A DNA stretch of 64,000 nucleotides from assembly GCA_003439945.1 (NCBI GenBank), contig QVRM01002223.1, positions 248,001 through 312,000 on the forward strand, in the 5' to 3' direction. Under the pieces are notes generated by a model. It worked only from the letters and a program-made list of their open reading frames with translations. It ran no database searches and was not told where the DNA came from. Every line of letters starts with the position of its first letter. Position 1 is the first letter of the stretch. The translations under genes and the position numbers were made by a program. The stretch is from Dermanyssus gallinae (Eukaryota; Arthropoda; Arachnida; Mesostigmata; Dermanyssidae). Below, piece by piece: positions 22,634 to 34,358 of this stretch.

Positions 22634-22830
22634 GTTGGACACTTGAAGCAAATACCGAAACTGAATTTATAATTATTGAAGCGTACGGCGCCCCTTTCAT
22701 ATACTCCTGTGTACTACTTTTCTAAACTTTTCGCCCTCTTAATGACATTTTTTATCATCCAGAACTCCTCGTTTTAAATAGAAAAAACGTTATCGAGGCA
22801 ATTGATAGGGCCAAAATTTTCGACGTTTTC

Positions 22831-22965
22831 TTAAAACGTCCCGGAAAAATCTAGCAACTTGCGCCAGGTCACCACAGATGCATGCGAGCGGGTGTTGTTA
22901 TGGTGGAACACGACTCTCCTACGATCGAGGACGGCTTGCTTTAAACTGTCGAGAAACTTGCTCTT
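22831..22965 (-). pseudogene. Mariner transposase relic (second catalytic block)
   Basis: The minus strand encodes LDSLKQAVLDRRRVVFHHNN followed by TRSHASVVTWRKL. This aligns with the mariner block around the second catalytic aspartate (HxDNAxPHTS). Here the Asp is Asn, the Ala-Pro context is changed, and a stop follows soon after. It is a dead fragment of a mariner different from the near-intact copy at 39 kb. Confidence 0.6.
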
Positions 22966-23229
22966 GGTACGATAACGACCCGCCAGTCTTTGCGCCGCTC
23001 CCAACGGGGTGTGGCAATACGGGTTAGACGAACGTACCGGATGGTCTCTGCGGACGTCTTGCTTGTTCTCGATGCCTCTTTCCATGGGACATGCTGGCGG
23101 ATTAGTAGAGTAGGCGGAGATTGAAAGAGGAGATATTGTTGACTGAAGCTCAGGAGGCCATACTCGCTGCTTGGGCGAAGGCGTGGACCATGAGAGATAC
23201 GTGGACACGCTCCGTCATCACGTACGTGC

Positions 23230-23458
23230 GCAAGTAATATACGTCACATGGACTAATGACAAATTATACTACCCAGGCGCTGAGCGAAAAAAAAAACAAT
23301 TCCAGGCGTACATGAAGAAGATCGGAAATGCGACGACTGATATATGCGTTCGATGCAACGCCGGGATGCCAGATAATGCCGCGCATACACATATTGAGGC
23401 GTTGTCTGCGTACTGGGATAGCTCACCGTTTACTCTACGGGATGGCGAGTGTGCGTAA
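23230..23458 (+). pseudogene. LINE ORF2 C-terminal tail fragment
   Basis: The frame ending at TAA 23456-23458 includes YMKKIGNATTDICVRCNAGM and PDNAAHTHIEAL. The pattern of KIG, CxxC, then DNAAHT is that of the zinc-binding tail of I/Jockey/R1-type LINE ORF2 proteins, where the last Cys normally follows HTxFxC. Here that Cys is missing. Only about 75 codons are recognisable, so this is a 5'-truncated or decayed insertion. Confidence 0.5.
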
Positions 23459-24372
23459 ATGCGAAAAATAAGGCTGCTCGAATTTCCCAATCTTAGGTTC
23501 CGAGACAATAGCTCTCGCTCAGTGCGCAGCGCTGTTTACGTGTGCCTTACATCGTCAGACTCTCCTGAGTTGCACATACGGCATAAGGGGGGCCAGCGTT
23601 ACCAATGCGGTGCAGGTTTTGCTAAAAGCAGCCAAAGTGCAAAGTGTCGGTAAAAGTATTGCCCTCCTCAACTCGGACTTTGACTAAGGTCTGGATGGTC
23701 CGGGCAGGTGGAGGTCGAGCAAAGTCCCCTGGGGGGGAGGCTTCAAACCAAGCGTCCTTAGATCCGCAAATCTGAATAGACCCTGCTCGAGGTAATCGCG
23801 CCGTGAGAGCTGGAAGCATCCTTAGAAAGTCAGAATCGCGACGCTCTGGTGTGACGTACAGCAAAGGAGGCGGGCTATCTGCCAGCGCCAGTTCAAGCAT
23901 ACAAGCAGTTATTAGTCGTGCGGTCGATATGGTGGACGTATTGAGCTTGTGGTCACCTTCCAGGATCCCCGCCACTAGTGTGCGCTCAGTTCTCTAGTGC
24001 TGCGCCCATCTAGAGTTTCCCACGCTTCGTTGTTTTGAAGAACTGTTGCGGTGCCTGGAAGTTTCTCTAGCAATTGCAGGTGTGTCATAGTTCGCCCCTG
24101 CGCTGGCGAAAAGAGCCCTTACATATCTATGAGCGGTAATGCCCACAGGAGTTGACTGGATCCTTCGCTGCGTGCAGGAAGGCCAACGGAGCTTGAGGAG
24201 TGCCAAAGTGTCCTCGTCTGTTTCCGCTGCGCGAGTCCAAGTCTCTTAGTTGGCGGCCGCCGCCTTGGGGTCCAGCGGTGCGCACCGGATGCAGATGGCC
24301 CCGTTCAAGTCTCGAAGGAGCCACAATGACTTCGTCCGCGTACATCCGGCGTGTCGAAGGGCGAGTCGAATT
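23459..24372. other. Decayed sequence, origin uncertain
   Basis: Mixed-composition DNA with several overlapping 60-117 codon frames on the minus strand (for example 23622-23975, 23994-24206, 24127-24345). MYADEVIVA at about 24345 recalls a reverse-transcriptase YADD box with Asp replaced by Glu, but the context does not align further. Probably transposon debris. Confidence 0.3.
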
Positions 24373-24642
24373 TTAAGGAGGCCTATGCAATACTTCTGTG
24401 AAAACAATATTTAGCTTAACCCCAGTGTTCTGAGCCTTACATAAGGTTACAACCTTTTCTATATGTTTCTCAAGGATCTTAAAGACGCCGTCGAAGAAGC
24501 GACCGAGTTCAGCGTCGGTAACGCGAAACTCTTCGGGAAGTCTAGGGGAGAGTTTTGGGATGTACTCGACCGAATGTTTGTTGTATGATGCCTTAATCAT
24601 AAGCATGGTCATTTGCGGCGTCGCCCTTATTGAGGGTGGCAC
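24373..24642 (-). CDS. Unassigned 89-codon open frame, possibly element-derived
   Basis: The frame has a helical, protein-like composition (KLSPRLPEEFRVTDAELGRF, then FDGVFKILEKHIEKVVTL), unlike the repeat-driven frames elsewhere. I do not recognise the family. It lies among LINE debris on the same strand as the fragments at 23.6-24.3 kb and might be part of an ORF1 or gag. A host exon cannot be excluded. Confidence 0.25.
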   Translation of the reverse strand: MPPSIRATPQMTMLMIKASYNKHSVEYIPKLSPRLPEEFRVTDAELGRFFDGVFKILEKHIEKVVTLCKAQNTGVKLNIVFTEVLHRPP

Positions 24643-25785
24643 TACCGACTCTGCAGCTCCGGTCCGGAAGACCGGCGCCGCCTAGGGCCGCCATGGTTCG
24701 AACGACCTCAGAAAATCCGACGAAAGTCAGGATAATTATACAGCACAGGAGGGGGAAATTACATAACGATGCGAAGTGAGTCGGCGAGGTTTATGGTGAA
24801 GGCCGCGAGTCGATACGTCATTTCTAGCCCCACAACTGTCACACAACTTCCCCACAACAGTCATGACATGCTGTGCATGTGCTATTAGCGCGCAGTGCAC
24901 GCGCGTAATCAACGTGCACGTCACGGGCCCACCGACCGCTTGGTGCCGGCCGTATCGACCGCCCGTGGCCGCAGCCGTCCAACCAAGCAAGAGTCGAGAG
25001 TAGCCTCCTCCCCTATAGGCAGAAAAGAGACCGCCCAGTGGCCGGATTGGGAACTATGGCCGGTCACTCTAGCGGTGGACGGCGGAAGGAACGCGTAAGG
25101 CGGCACAACACGACACAGCAAATCTAGCAGACACCTAAGCACTAAGCACTCTTCGAAACCACTAAAACGCCCTCGGGAGTGGACGTCCGCTCTCGACAAC
25201 GGTCAGCACGAGACTTGCACGAAACGGTGCTCTGTCCTTAGTGAGCCCTTTGAGAATGTACTTAGGCTCTATAAACCTTGGTCTGTGAGACCGCCTGGGT
25301 TGTCCAAATAAGCCTTTTCCTTTAATTGTTGATTGATTGTATCAGTGGCATCGGGAGTAGTACCTCGCATAATCAGGCTGATTTCATCTGTGGCTGCTCT
25401 TGAAGCTCTTTGAAAGTATACTCCAGCCGTAGCTGGGTCAATGCTCTTGTTGAGCATGCACTTAGGGTGTTAGCATGAGACGCATTTCCTGGTTTCCCTA
25501 CAACTCCAGAGGTCAATGTTTTTTTTAGAACCTAAGTAGAGAAGAGACTAAGAGACACGCGAGCTTTCTTCTCGGCCTTAACAGTGTCGCTAGCGTTACC
25601 CTTAAGGGAGGTAGATCTAGCTTCGTTCTGAGTGTCCATAGCTTTATTTTGAAGTGTTGCTTCCTCAGGCCTTGCTACTGGTAGGAAAAGCTGTTCTTTC
25701 GCTTGTTTTAACTGAGCGGCGCTCGTCGGTTCTGCGCGAAAGAGTTGCGCCTACTCTACTCAGTTCTGACGCAGGTCTCCATGTT
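24643..25785. other. Intergenic or element-derived DNA
   Basis: A GC-richer segment (24650-25200), then mixed sequence. A 62-codon minus-strand frame at 25269-25457 (NKSIDPATAGVYFQRASRAA...) looks protein-like but is not recognised. No other features seen. Confidence 0.35.
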
Positions 25786-25965
25786 TCGGGGCTGACTCTC
25801 AGCCAAGATTTAACGTCCATGGGACTGCTTTTCGCATTGCTTCATAGACGGACGACCCCCATAAATACAACTGTGCAACGGTGGGGCTCGAACCCGCGCA
25901 CCTATGTGTGTCTCCACCGGTCGCGAGGCGCAGACGACGCATGCCACCACGCCACCGGGCTCGAC
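25786..25965 (-). mobile_element. tRNA-derived SINE, family 1, copy 2
   Basis: Reverse orientation. It aligns with 11125-11303 along the full length, including the GTTGCAC...TTGTATTTATGGGG body and the CAGTCCC-TGGACGTTAAATC tail. The B box is perfect here (GGTTCGAGCCC, complement of 25884-25894), where copy 1 has GGATCGAGCCC. The tRNA-like head begins TCGAGCCCGGTGGCGTGGTGG. Target-site duplications are not clear. Confidence 0.88.
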
Positions 25966-28779
25966 TCGTTAAGTATGCTAGCGAGTTCCTCGTCACCGGA
26001 CTACTAGGTAGGAGAGGGCTCTGTTGGTCAGCTGCAAAAGGCGGCCATCTCAGAGAGTAGGAACAAGGCTGAGTGGCTAGGGGGTTATCTGTCGGGCTTA
26101 AGTCTCGATTTGAGTTCGCACTCTCATATTCCCGTCCTTCACTTAGCTAATGCGCGAGTATTACACGCCATTGCTATACTACTATCGACTAAAAGCTCTT
26201 TCTTAACGTTTGAATTCTCCGCGCGTTTCTGCTCTCGCGTGGCGCGCGTGACGTTCGCGGTGGCGTTTCGAATATTTCTTACACGTAACGGCGCTAGAGT
26301 TGTCGCACGAATTGGTGCACCTGCTAGATGTTCGGAAGCACGAAATTGGAAATTTCCCACCCGAAGAGCTGTTGCTGTCGCGGATGGCTAATCTGCTACT
26401 CGGTGCAGACCAGAGGTGTTGAGAGGTAGTGGCCGTAGAGACGGCAGGCTCTCATTATCAGCCCTCATGATGGAGGAACATTCACAAAGCACGTTCGTAC
26501 GCAACGGCGATTGAGTCGCGACTATATATATATATATATATATATGCAAGCCTATAGGTCGTCTAGTGTGGTAACATTATATTGCGAGCTAAACATGAGA
26601 CAGGCAGTCCAATTGCTAGCAGAATCATGAGACGTGTGGGTGATAAGGGTGGTAATCGACACCAATTGAATCTGGCCAGCACCGTCTACGCCGATACAAC
26701 TGATTTTCCCCTGATCGAGTGGATCTTAGTGCGACCCCGAACGGCCCCTACCCCGCTGCGAGTCATGTAATGAGAGAAGAGGATATTTCAACCTCAGCGC
26801 CCTTTTATTGGGTCTGTCGATTCACACAGTTCCGATTGCAGCTGTACATAGATGTCTTGTCTCATCGACACGAAGAAACTAAGATGACAATGCTTTTAGA
26901 TAATTAGACGAATGTGGTAGCATAATGCCATGCTTGCGAACGTACCTGATATTGCTAAAATAGTCCCTTCAACCGCTACAACACTCAAAAGCCTAAAGAG
27001 ACGGTCGACCCATCGGCGGACATTTTTCATATACAGGTTTGATATATTGTAGAAGCCTGCCATTGTGATGGTCTGAGGTAAGGCGAAGTTCAGTTCCTGC
27101 TGAATGTTTCTCGTTGCTACCGCGCAGTTTTGTGTGGCGGGTAAATAAGAATGACACCGAACGAATGTCTATTTGCGTGAAATTATGCTTATTCATTGCA
27201 ACGAAGGTCTGAATGCGACTACCTTAGCGGCGAAGATCTGTAGCTATCTGTAGGTCTCAAGTATGTGATCGTGCCACAATGCGTGGTGGTCTGATCGCAT
27301 TCTAGTAGACATTTTGATGTGACAGATCAACCACGGACCACGGATCGGCATTTCATGCTGCATACGGAACCGCTGCCTATACGTATAGATAATTGTGTAC
27401 GTATGCATATTATAATAAATATGCATATTACAAATCCAAAATATGTATATATATATATTTTTTTATATATATATTATATAGAAGAACTGGTAAAATGAAT
27501 GATGCACATCGGGCGTCGTTGCTACCGCCACGGTAGCGTGGAACTCACAAACTCACTAAAATGCAGTCGTCCTTTTCCTATTGTTGAGGATATGTCCATA
27601 GTGCTGTTTTCTTGAGATCGTTTGACCTTGCCACATTAATTTGGCATAGAATACTTGTAGAGCTCAAGAGCTTTGTGCGGCGGTTATTTTCGCTATACAC
27701 ATAAGATACATTCTGCGGATTTGCTCGCTCTTGCTCAGTGCTAACAAAGCAGAGCGTTCATAAGCGTGCATTTTTGTCGCTTGCAAGTTTTGTCGGATAA
27801 CGACAACTTAAAACTGTATTTATTATACATAACGTGTCATTTCAGTCAGTGGCGTATTCACTGCCCGTTTCAGAGGATCTCCTTCTGTAAAGCAAAACAG
27901 TGGTCGAAGCGGACGAACAGCGAACAACGTATCAAAGTCAGAACAATAAAATGGGCAGAGCAACAGCATGAGCTATAAGCAACACTGCAACTTGCGGCAG
28001 GTAAAAGCTCATTAGCGTGCCATGTCTCTTTAGTTTCACCAGACACACAGCGCGGTGTTGTTAACACGAAAATCTCGTGTTTCAACCATGTCGGGATTAG
28101 TAGTTATGATTTATTTTGCAATTGATTTGCATTTATAAGATGTCCCCATATAGATGTATATACAATCATAGCAACAATCAATATTTCCTCGAGGCTTCAT
28201 CGATCCTACTGGGCGAGAAAATGCAACCACCGCCGATGCGTCTGGCAGTTCGTCGCTTGACACAAAGCGCATTCCTGCAAGCATCTCGTGAAGTTCACGA
28301 GTGAAATATACTAGGCGGTGGAAGCCGTGCATAATGTACTTTGCGTACACATAGCCGCTAGCTCATACCATTCCGTACTATTTGTTCCTGGTGAAGTGCA
28401 CATTTGTATGATCAATCTTTTCATTGGCTTTCGCCACGTTATCGTGCCATTCCTTCAATGCTGGAAAAGCTCAGTGAATGGCAACTTCAGTTTGATTCTA
28501 ATTACGTTCATTGCTGGCATGAGACCTACAAGCAGGTACACGAATTGGCTCTGTTCTGAACGCGGCCGATTAAAACCGTTTCTTGTATACTGAGAAACAT
28601 CTCCCGACTTGTGCAAAGTTTGCTTGTGAGAAATGTCCTGGTGTTGTTCTCATATAGTAGAAGCAAGGACCCCACTATGGGGGGAGTTGACAAACTCCAG
28701 CGCTTCGTCACTACAGATAATTTTATATGTTGCAGCGAATTGACGTTCTCGGCAAAACTTAATTGCTTTCAACGTCTGT
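25966..28779. other. AT-rich intergenic DNA
   Basis: Contains (TA)n at 26522-26546 and 27444-27480. No gene, element or structured motif recognised; open frames are short and without family motifs. Confidence 0.5.
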
Positions 28780-29130
28780 GAATTTATTTCAGGGCCCGTT
28801 ACTTAGGCTTCGGTGTTGCCGTCAAAACGTCAGATAGCCCCGGGGTCACGATGTGCAGCCACGATCTCATCCGCATATATTATTATATACAGCTGCGTTT
28901 CTAAGATAATCTGCACGTAGCTGGCTTAAGTTAACTAAGCGGGTTTCCCTGCGGAATCCCTACGTTTTGCCTCAGGCACCTTCAAAGTAGTCCTCAGCGA
29001 AGAAGGTCCTGGAGAACAATTTGAGAATAGAACCACCCACTCCAGCTGCTTGTTGAAACAAATCAACCAGTAGTTGGTGAAGGGTTTTTATCGAAGGCCT
29101 TACACAACCATTGAAGATTGCATATAAGTG
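28780..29130 (-). pseudogene. LINE reverse-transcriptase relic
   Basis: In minus-strand order: CKAFDKNPSP (about 29090-29120), resembling the RT block that contains the first catalytic Asp, and then IYADEIVAAHRDPGA (about 28840-28885), resembling the YADD box with the second Asp changed to Glu. Several stops separate them. The spacing, about 230 bp, is compatible with a shortened RT palm. No endonuclease or tail is recognised next to it. Confidence 0.4.
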
Positions 29131-29888
29131 ATCTTTAAGTTTTGCTGCCTCAGGCTAGAGTATATAGTGCGTAAATGCATTTTCCATCCCCTCAAAAAAA
29201 AAGACTAGAGTATATAGATAGCGTCCTGCGTACTTTGCCCTTCCTGGACCCGAGTTGACCCTTACTGAACCCGAACTGGAATGGCCTTCGGTACCACTGA
29301 TTATAAATTGCAGTCGCCGCATGCCAATGTGGGCAACTGCAGATGGTCTGTCAAACCCGCACTGACAGCAATGGTTACCTCGACGTCGTCGTACAAATGT
29401 GATGAATGCAAAATGCGGAATTGCACTCACCTAAGGATAGTTTTCAGCAACTCTCACACATTGTATGCTGGGCAACCCTGCTCGCAGGTAGATTGCAAAT
29501 ACGTCCTAGTGGCTTTCCCTCGCTCTCCTCAGGAAGCCTTGCCAATTGATAGAACCTTCGCATCTCGATGAAATTAGGGTCTCTCCAAAGAAAGGTTTTT
29601 GTTAGAAGTAACAATGTCCATAGCTTTAAACAAACATTCTGATGCTAGTTCTGGTACCCCGGATCAACCTTCGTAATTCCACAGCAGTACATTGCAGACG
29701 ATATGAGCGTCGTGCAGTTTCTGCAGCGGTTGAAGGAAGAGATGAACGGATGTTTGTCGTTACTGAGAATCTTAATGGAAATTGATCTCAACCTGCTCAA
29801 TCTTTCCCACTTCAACGTCAACCAATAACACAAGCGGATCACACCCACACACGTACATAATTTCTCATCTTGGCTGCAGCTTGATATA
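29131..29888. other. Unassigned sequence between LINE relic and SINE
   Basis: A 96-codon + frame at 29281-29571 contains YKCDECKMRNCTHL, a Cys-rich stretch that fits no finger spacing I know. Otherwise nothing recognised. It could be the upstream part of the 28.8-kb LINE relic. Confidence 0.3.
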
Positions 29889-30160
29889 GCCAGTGGCGGC
29901 GGGACTAGTGCGCTAGTCATGGTTGTCATCTACCAGGGGTGTCGCCGGTTCGATCCCTGTTGTTGATTCCAATTTTCTTTGAGCGATGCTCACTGAGAAT
30001 GGATGATAAACCTTACCGCTGAGAGTCAGCGGCCATGCTGCCACAAGGGACTGTTGGGGAAACCCTAGATATCTTAACATGTCCGGCCCTCGGTGCATTG
30101 AAGATATACCTCAGGCTAAGTTCCAAGCCCGTAGGGGACGGAAGATGGTCTAGAATTAAA
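29889..30160 (+). mobile_element. tRNA-derived SINE, family 3
   Basis: Starts GCCAGTGGCGGCGGGACTAG and carries a perfect B box GGTTCGATCCC at 29947-29957, about 58 bases from the head as in a tRNA. The body (GCTCACTGAGAATGGATGA..., ...CCACAAGGGACTG...) is unlike families 1 and 2. The 3' limit is uncertain. No second copy in the window. Confidence 0.55.
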
Positions 30161-30284
30161 AACAACCTTTATAAAAAATGTGTAATTCTAGCGTCATATA
30201 GCCAATTCTCAATATCAAATATCGGTGCCACATAATGGAACAAGCTCCCTACATATGTGCGCGAAACTTCTTTATTGACAATAA

Positions 30285-31277
30285 TTAAAAACGTCTAGTG
30301 CCTGGCAAAAGGCGTTAAGGATACTAGATTCCCCAGCTGTCGAACGCTTACGTACTGTACTAGAAAATTCCAAGGAATGTCTCTTAGCACGCACTGGAGC
30401 AGCCCCTCCGGAGAATCCGATTTCCCAGGCAAGCTGGACCGCGCCGTTGGAGGATATGCAACATGCCAATCTCCTCAATTCAGCACAAGACGAGGTAAAC
30501 AAAGCACGGCTTCAAGCAGTTTCATCTAGTGGTGCTGGTGCATGGCTCAATGCTCTACCGAGTGCTCCCGTTGGAACTCTCTTAGAGGACTACGTCGTCA
30601 GGATCTGTGTCGGTCTTTGCCTTGGGATCCCTCTAGTCGAAGAACATCAATGCAGCTGTGGCGAGAAGGTTTCACCCCTAGGGCACCATGGCTTATCCTG
30701 CATCCGCAGCTTAGGTCGTAAGAGGAGATATGCTGCTTTGAATGATACCCTAGCTCGTGCTCTAAGGTCCTCTGGCTACCCGTGTGTTCTCGAACCCGCA
30801 GGTTTGTATACAGACGACTCCCGTCGACCTGATGGGATGACCCTAACAGCCTTTGAGAGTGGCAAGACACTCGTCTGGGATGCTACCGTGACTGACTCTT
30901 TAGCACCTTCAATGGTCAGTCACGGCGCTACCCAGACTGGTTATGCTGTTTCGCAGGCGGAAAGAAACAAGTGTCGGAAGTATGCATCTATTGGAGACTC
31001 TATGGATTTTCGACCTTTTGCCTTTGAGACCTTAGGGGGCCCAGGTAAAATTACTGAGGGAGTTATTACTAAGATATGCAAGTGTCTAAGATTAGCCACG
31101 GGGGACCTGCGCGCTGGTGAATTTTTCCGGCAAAGGTTGTCATTGGATATACAACGTGGTAACGCCTACGGCGGTGCTTGGTACCTTGTCCAGGTGGTCG
31201 ACACCAGGCCTGGACCTAGGGCTGGTGTAGTTTGTCGACACGTTCGCTGGGGGACAATTATTTACACCCCGTTATGA
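30285..31277 (+). CDS. LINE ORF2 C-terminus with restriction-like endonuclease (RLE LINE copy 1, 5'-truncated)
   Basis: An uninterrupted frame of about 330 codons from after a TAA at 30282-30284 to TGA at 31275-31277; the first ATG is at 30447. Features in order: a post-RT linker (SWTAPLEDMQ, LQAVSSSGAGAWLNALPS); a Cys/His finger CSCGEKVSPLGHHGLSC (C-x-C-x8-H-x4-C); RYAALNDTLARALRSSGYP; then the PD-(D/E)xK-like nuclease core with RRPDG and LVWDATVTD; then NKCRKYA, AFETLGGPG and FFRQRLSLDIQRGN. This is the C-terminal layout of LINEs that cut target DNA with a restriction-like enzyme (R2/R4/NeSL type), and similar tails occur in many invertebrate LINE proteins. No RT precedes it, so this is a 5'-truncated insertion whose nuclease part is still open. 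A domesticated protein is possible but not indicated. Confidence 0.75.
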   Translation, partial: LKTSSAWQKALRILDSPAVERLRTVLENSKECLLARTGAAPPENPISQASWTAPLEDMQHANLLNSAQDEVNKARLQAVSSSGAGAWLNALPSAPVGTLLEDYVVRICVGLCLGIPLVEEHQCSCGEKVSPLGHHGLSCIRSLGRKRRYAALNDTLARALRSSGYPCVLEPAGLYTDDSRRPDGMTLTAFESGKTLVWDATVTDSLAPSMVSHGATQTGYAVSQAERNKCRKYASIGDSMDFRPFAFETLGGPGKITEGVITKICKCLRLATGDLRAGEFFRQRLSLDIQRGNAYGGAWYLVQVVDTRPGPRAGVVCRHVRWGTIIYTPL

Positions 31278-31665
31278 GTTAAATAAAGACTACGTTCAAC
31301 ATGAAAAACGTTAAACAGTAAACTCTGTTCAAAATGTTAAACAGTAATATTTAGCTACTTTAGTTTCAGCCAAACACGAAAATAACCATAATGACAATAT
31401 GTACAATGATATAACGATATGTAATTTGAAACACTTCACTTTAGCATTTGATGGCTTAAGGAGCGTTGTTGCGAAAGCCGCAAAACCTTGCCCATCGGTA
31501 GATTATTTGCTAACTCTAGTCTAAGATGGCTTTCGTTCCTAGCCTCACCTGACTACCTTCTGAATAAATCAAGAGTCTGGTATTGAATTAAACAACTTGA
31601 TTTTACTTGAAAATCAAATATTTGCTATTGCTAAGACATTCCGTATATATATATATATATATATA

Positions 31666-31725
<60 letters not shown>

Positions 31726-31860
31726 AATGCATATATATATACTGCATAGTTCGCTAGCCAACTTTGGCTTAGTTGGATCATTATTATCACTATGACACTA
31801 TGTCAAAACTAACTTTGTGCGCTCAACAGCCAAAACGGAGGAACGTCATGCCTTCTAGGG
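31278..31860. other. LINE 3' flank and (TA)n tract
   Basis: AT-rich. A GTTAAACAGTAA motif occurs twice just after the ORF (31309-31346), probably in the LINE 3' UTR. A long (TA)n array with ATGCAT interruptions occupies 31645-31740. Confidence 0.6.
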
Positions 31861-32653
31861 AAAGCTGCTGCTGCTACTGCTGCTATCGGAGGTGCCGCCG
31901 CCGACGATGACGACACCTTATGTTTTATCACATCGGCCGAAACGAAGGAAGGATCTTTCCACATCGAGCTCGTCGTCAGATTTCTCAAAAACTTTCACTC
32001 ATTCTCTCGCGCCTTTCCTGTTTCTCTGCTTTGCTGTTTTGGCCGTTGCTGTGTTGTTGTTGTTGATGCTGCTGCTGCTGCCGCTGTTGTGGTTGTTGAT
32101 GTCGTTGCTGCTGCTGCTGCTGCCGCTGTTGTTGTTGTTGTCATTGCTGCCGGTGCTGCCTTAGTTAGATGGTCGTCCTCGCGATGTTGTCGGCTGTTGG
32201 TTCGCATCGGTCGTCGCGACGTCGTGGTGACGCCTCGTTGAGGATCCTCGGCGGTGGGTGGCGGGTGGCGGGTGTCGTCCGTCGACAAGCAACGTATGAG
32301 GGAAGGGTAGGATCGAGAGCGAACCCATTGCGTTGCGTTCTATGGCGGACCGGGGCGGGGGGGGGGGGGGGACGGACGAAATCAACGATCCATGTTGATA
32401 CAGATCGTTTGGCATCACCGATAGTGGTCGTCATGGTAGTGATGGTGGTGGTGGTGGTAGTGGTTGTCGTGGTGGAGCCACGACGGTAGCCAGCGGTAGC
32501 GGTGATGGTGGTGATGATACGCGAACAGACAGGAAGGACAAACGTTGTCGATACGGGAGAAGGTTACATCCGGCCGGGCTGGTGCCCTTCATCCATTGCT
32601 CCCTCTGCACATTTCGGTCTTCGTTCTTTGCTCCCATCTCTTTACACGTCTCT

Positions 32654-32740
<87 letters not shown>

Positions 32741-33390
32741 CTGTTTTCCTCGCTGGCCCTCTCTTTCCTCTTATGCTCTACTTATCTATTGAGCCTAGGC
32801 TGGCTATGCCTCTCCCCATGCTTGCAGTGGTGTCACGCTTTTCCAGCTACCATCACGTCTGCTTCTGCTGCTGCCGCTGGTTGCGCTACTGCTGTTGGTG
32901 GTGTCGTCGCCGCTGCTGCAGCTGCAGCAACAGCTTCGAGACTACGTGGGGGATGTTGGGACACGACACAGTGGCGTCGTGGTACGGTATATGTATATAT
33001 ATATATATATACATATATACGAATTTCCGCTTGCCGGCCTGCGTGCGGCCGGACCGCGCGCTCTCGAGCGCGAACCAAAGTGGACGAGCGTAGTAGCCGA
33101 TCGGAGATCGTAGCCGTGTCGCATGACGCATGACGCGCTGATGGCACAGCAGCAGCAGCAGCGACTGTATTCGCCTATGGCACATACCATGGTCATGAAG
33201 CTCCGCCGCCGAAAGGCTCGAGCTATCATTGGCACCGCCGATGCCGATGCTGTTGATGTCGCTCCCTGCCCTGCTACCATCGGCGGCGGTAAGAAGAAGC
33301 TGCAAACACGGTTGGGAATTAAAGTACTAATAATAAATACGCGCCAAACTTGATATAACGTGAATTAGATAGGGCCTATGTGGAAACACA
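31861..33390. other. GC-rich, microsatellite-rich island with candidate exon
   Basis: CTG/GTT trinucleotides (32040-32160), GGT/GTG runs (32420-32470), a (CT)n-(TA)n compound repeat (32658-32737), another (TA)n (32994-33018) and CAG/CTG runs. One stretch (33123-33288) looks like a coding exon: from the ATG at 33141 it reads MAQQQQQRLYSPMAHTMVMK and ends at a good donor (GCG|GTAAGA, GT at 33289). No homology recognised, so it is not called as a gene. Confidence 0.35.
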
Positions 33391-33425
<35 letters not shown>

Positions 33426-34324
33426 ATATATATATACATATATATGTATATATTCAGACACGGGCGATAGCCTTTTCTGCAAAATTACCTGAATAGTTAT
33501 AATTGTTTAAATTTATGTAATAATGGAAATTTCAAGCTCAATGAAGAGTTATTGAACTTAAATAAATTTGCCGTCCGGAGAAGACAGTCCCATAAAAAAA
33601 ATATATTTATATATGTATTTATATATGTTCAAGAACAATCTCAACGCGTGAACGTACGGCAGATAGCTCATACGAATAAAGGCAAGGTCGGACAGTAGAT
33701 GTACTCATTCATTTCGTGTCTTGTAGCAGAATATTCGAGCCAAGTGGACTCTGTACGGTTCGTTCCATATGTCTCTCGTCAGCACAGTGCGACCACTGAA
33801 ACGTTCCGTCTAAGGTGTGTATTGGAGCAACTGCTGAATGACACAACATACTTGTGTGATTCTGTCTGCCAATTGATGTGCGACTCCTCAGTCTTTTACT
33901 AGCGCAATGTAAATGTATGGTTTTGATGTATTTGAGATTCCTCTTCTTTTTAGTGCAGACACCGGCATACACATCACGAAGTACAGTTCAGATACAGAAG
34001 GAAGGTATATGCATTCTACACACATGCAGTTTTCTTTTCCCGGTAGTGAATTTGCCAGCAAAGGCTAGTTATTATAAGCGCGTTCTCAGCAAAAACTCAC
34101 TTTTTGGTCGGCTTCCGGTATTTGGCATCGATGGTGTGTTCAATCACAACAATGAAAATACCAACATGAACAGCAAGAACAGTAGCAACTTCAGTTATTA
34201 GGACACAAACAGACAGAATGCAGCTATTCAGCAGCATTTTGCCTGCAACTAAGCCACCTCTCAAGCAGCAAGCACCTTCGTCTACAACTCATGACACAAC
34301 AAAACAGACACACGCATATGCATA

Positions 34325-34358
<34 letters not shown>

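Noticed and set aside
32545..33133. 182- and 183-codon + frames across (CT)n(TA)n
   Set aside because: Composed of SLSLSLS and IYIYIY runs from dinucleotide repeats; three overlapping frames are equally open.
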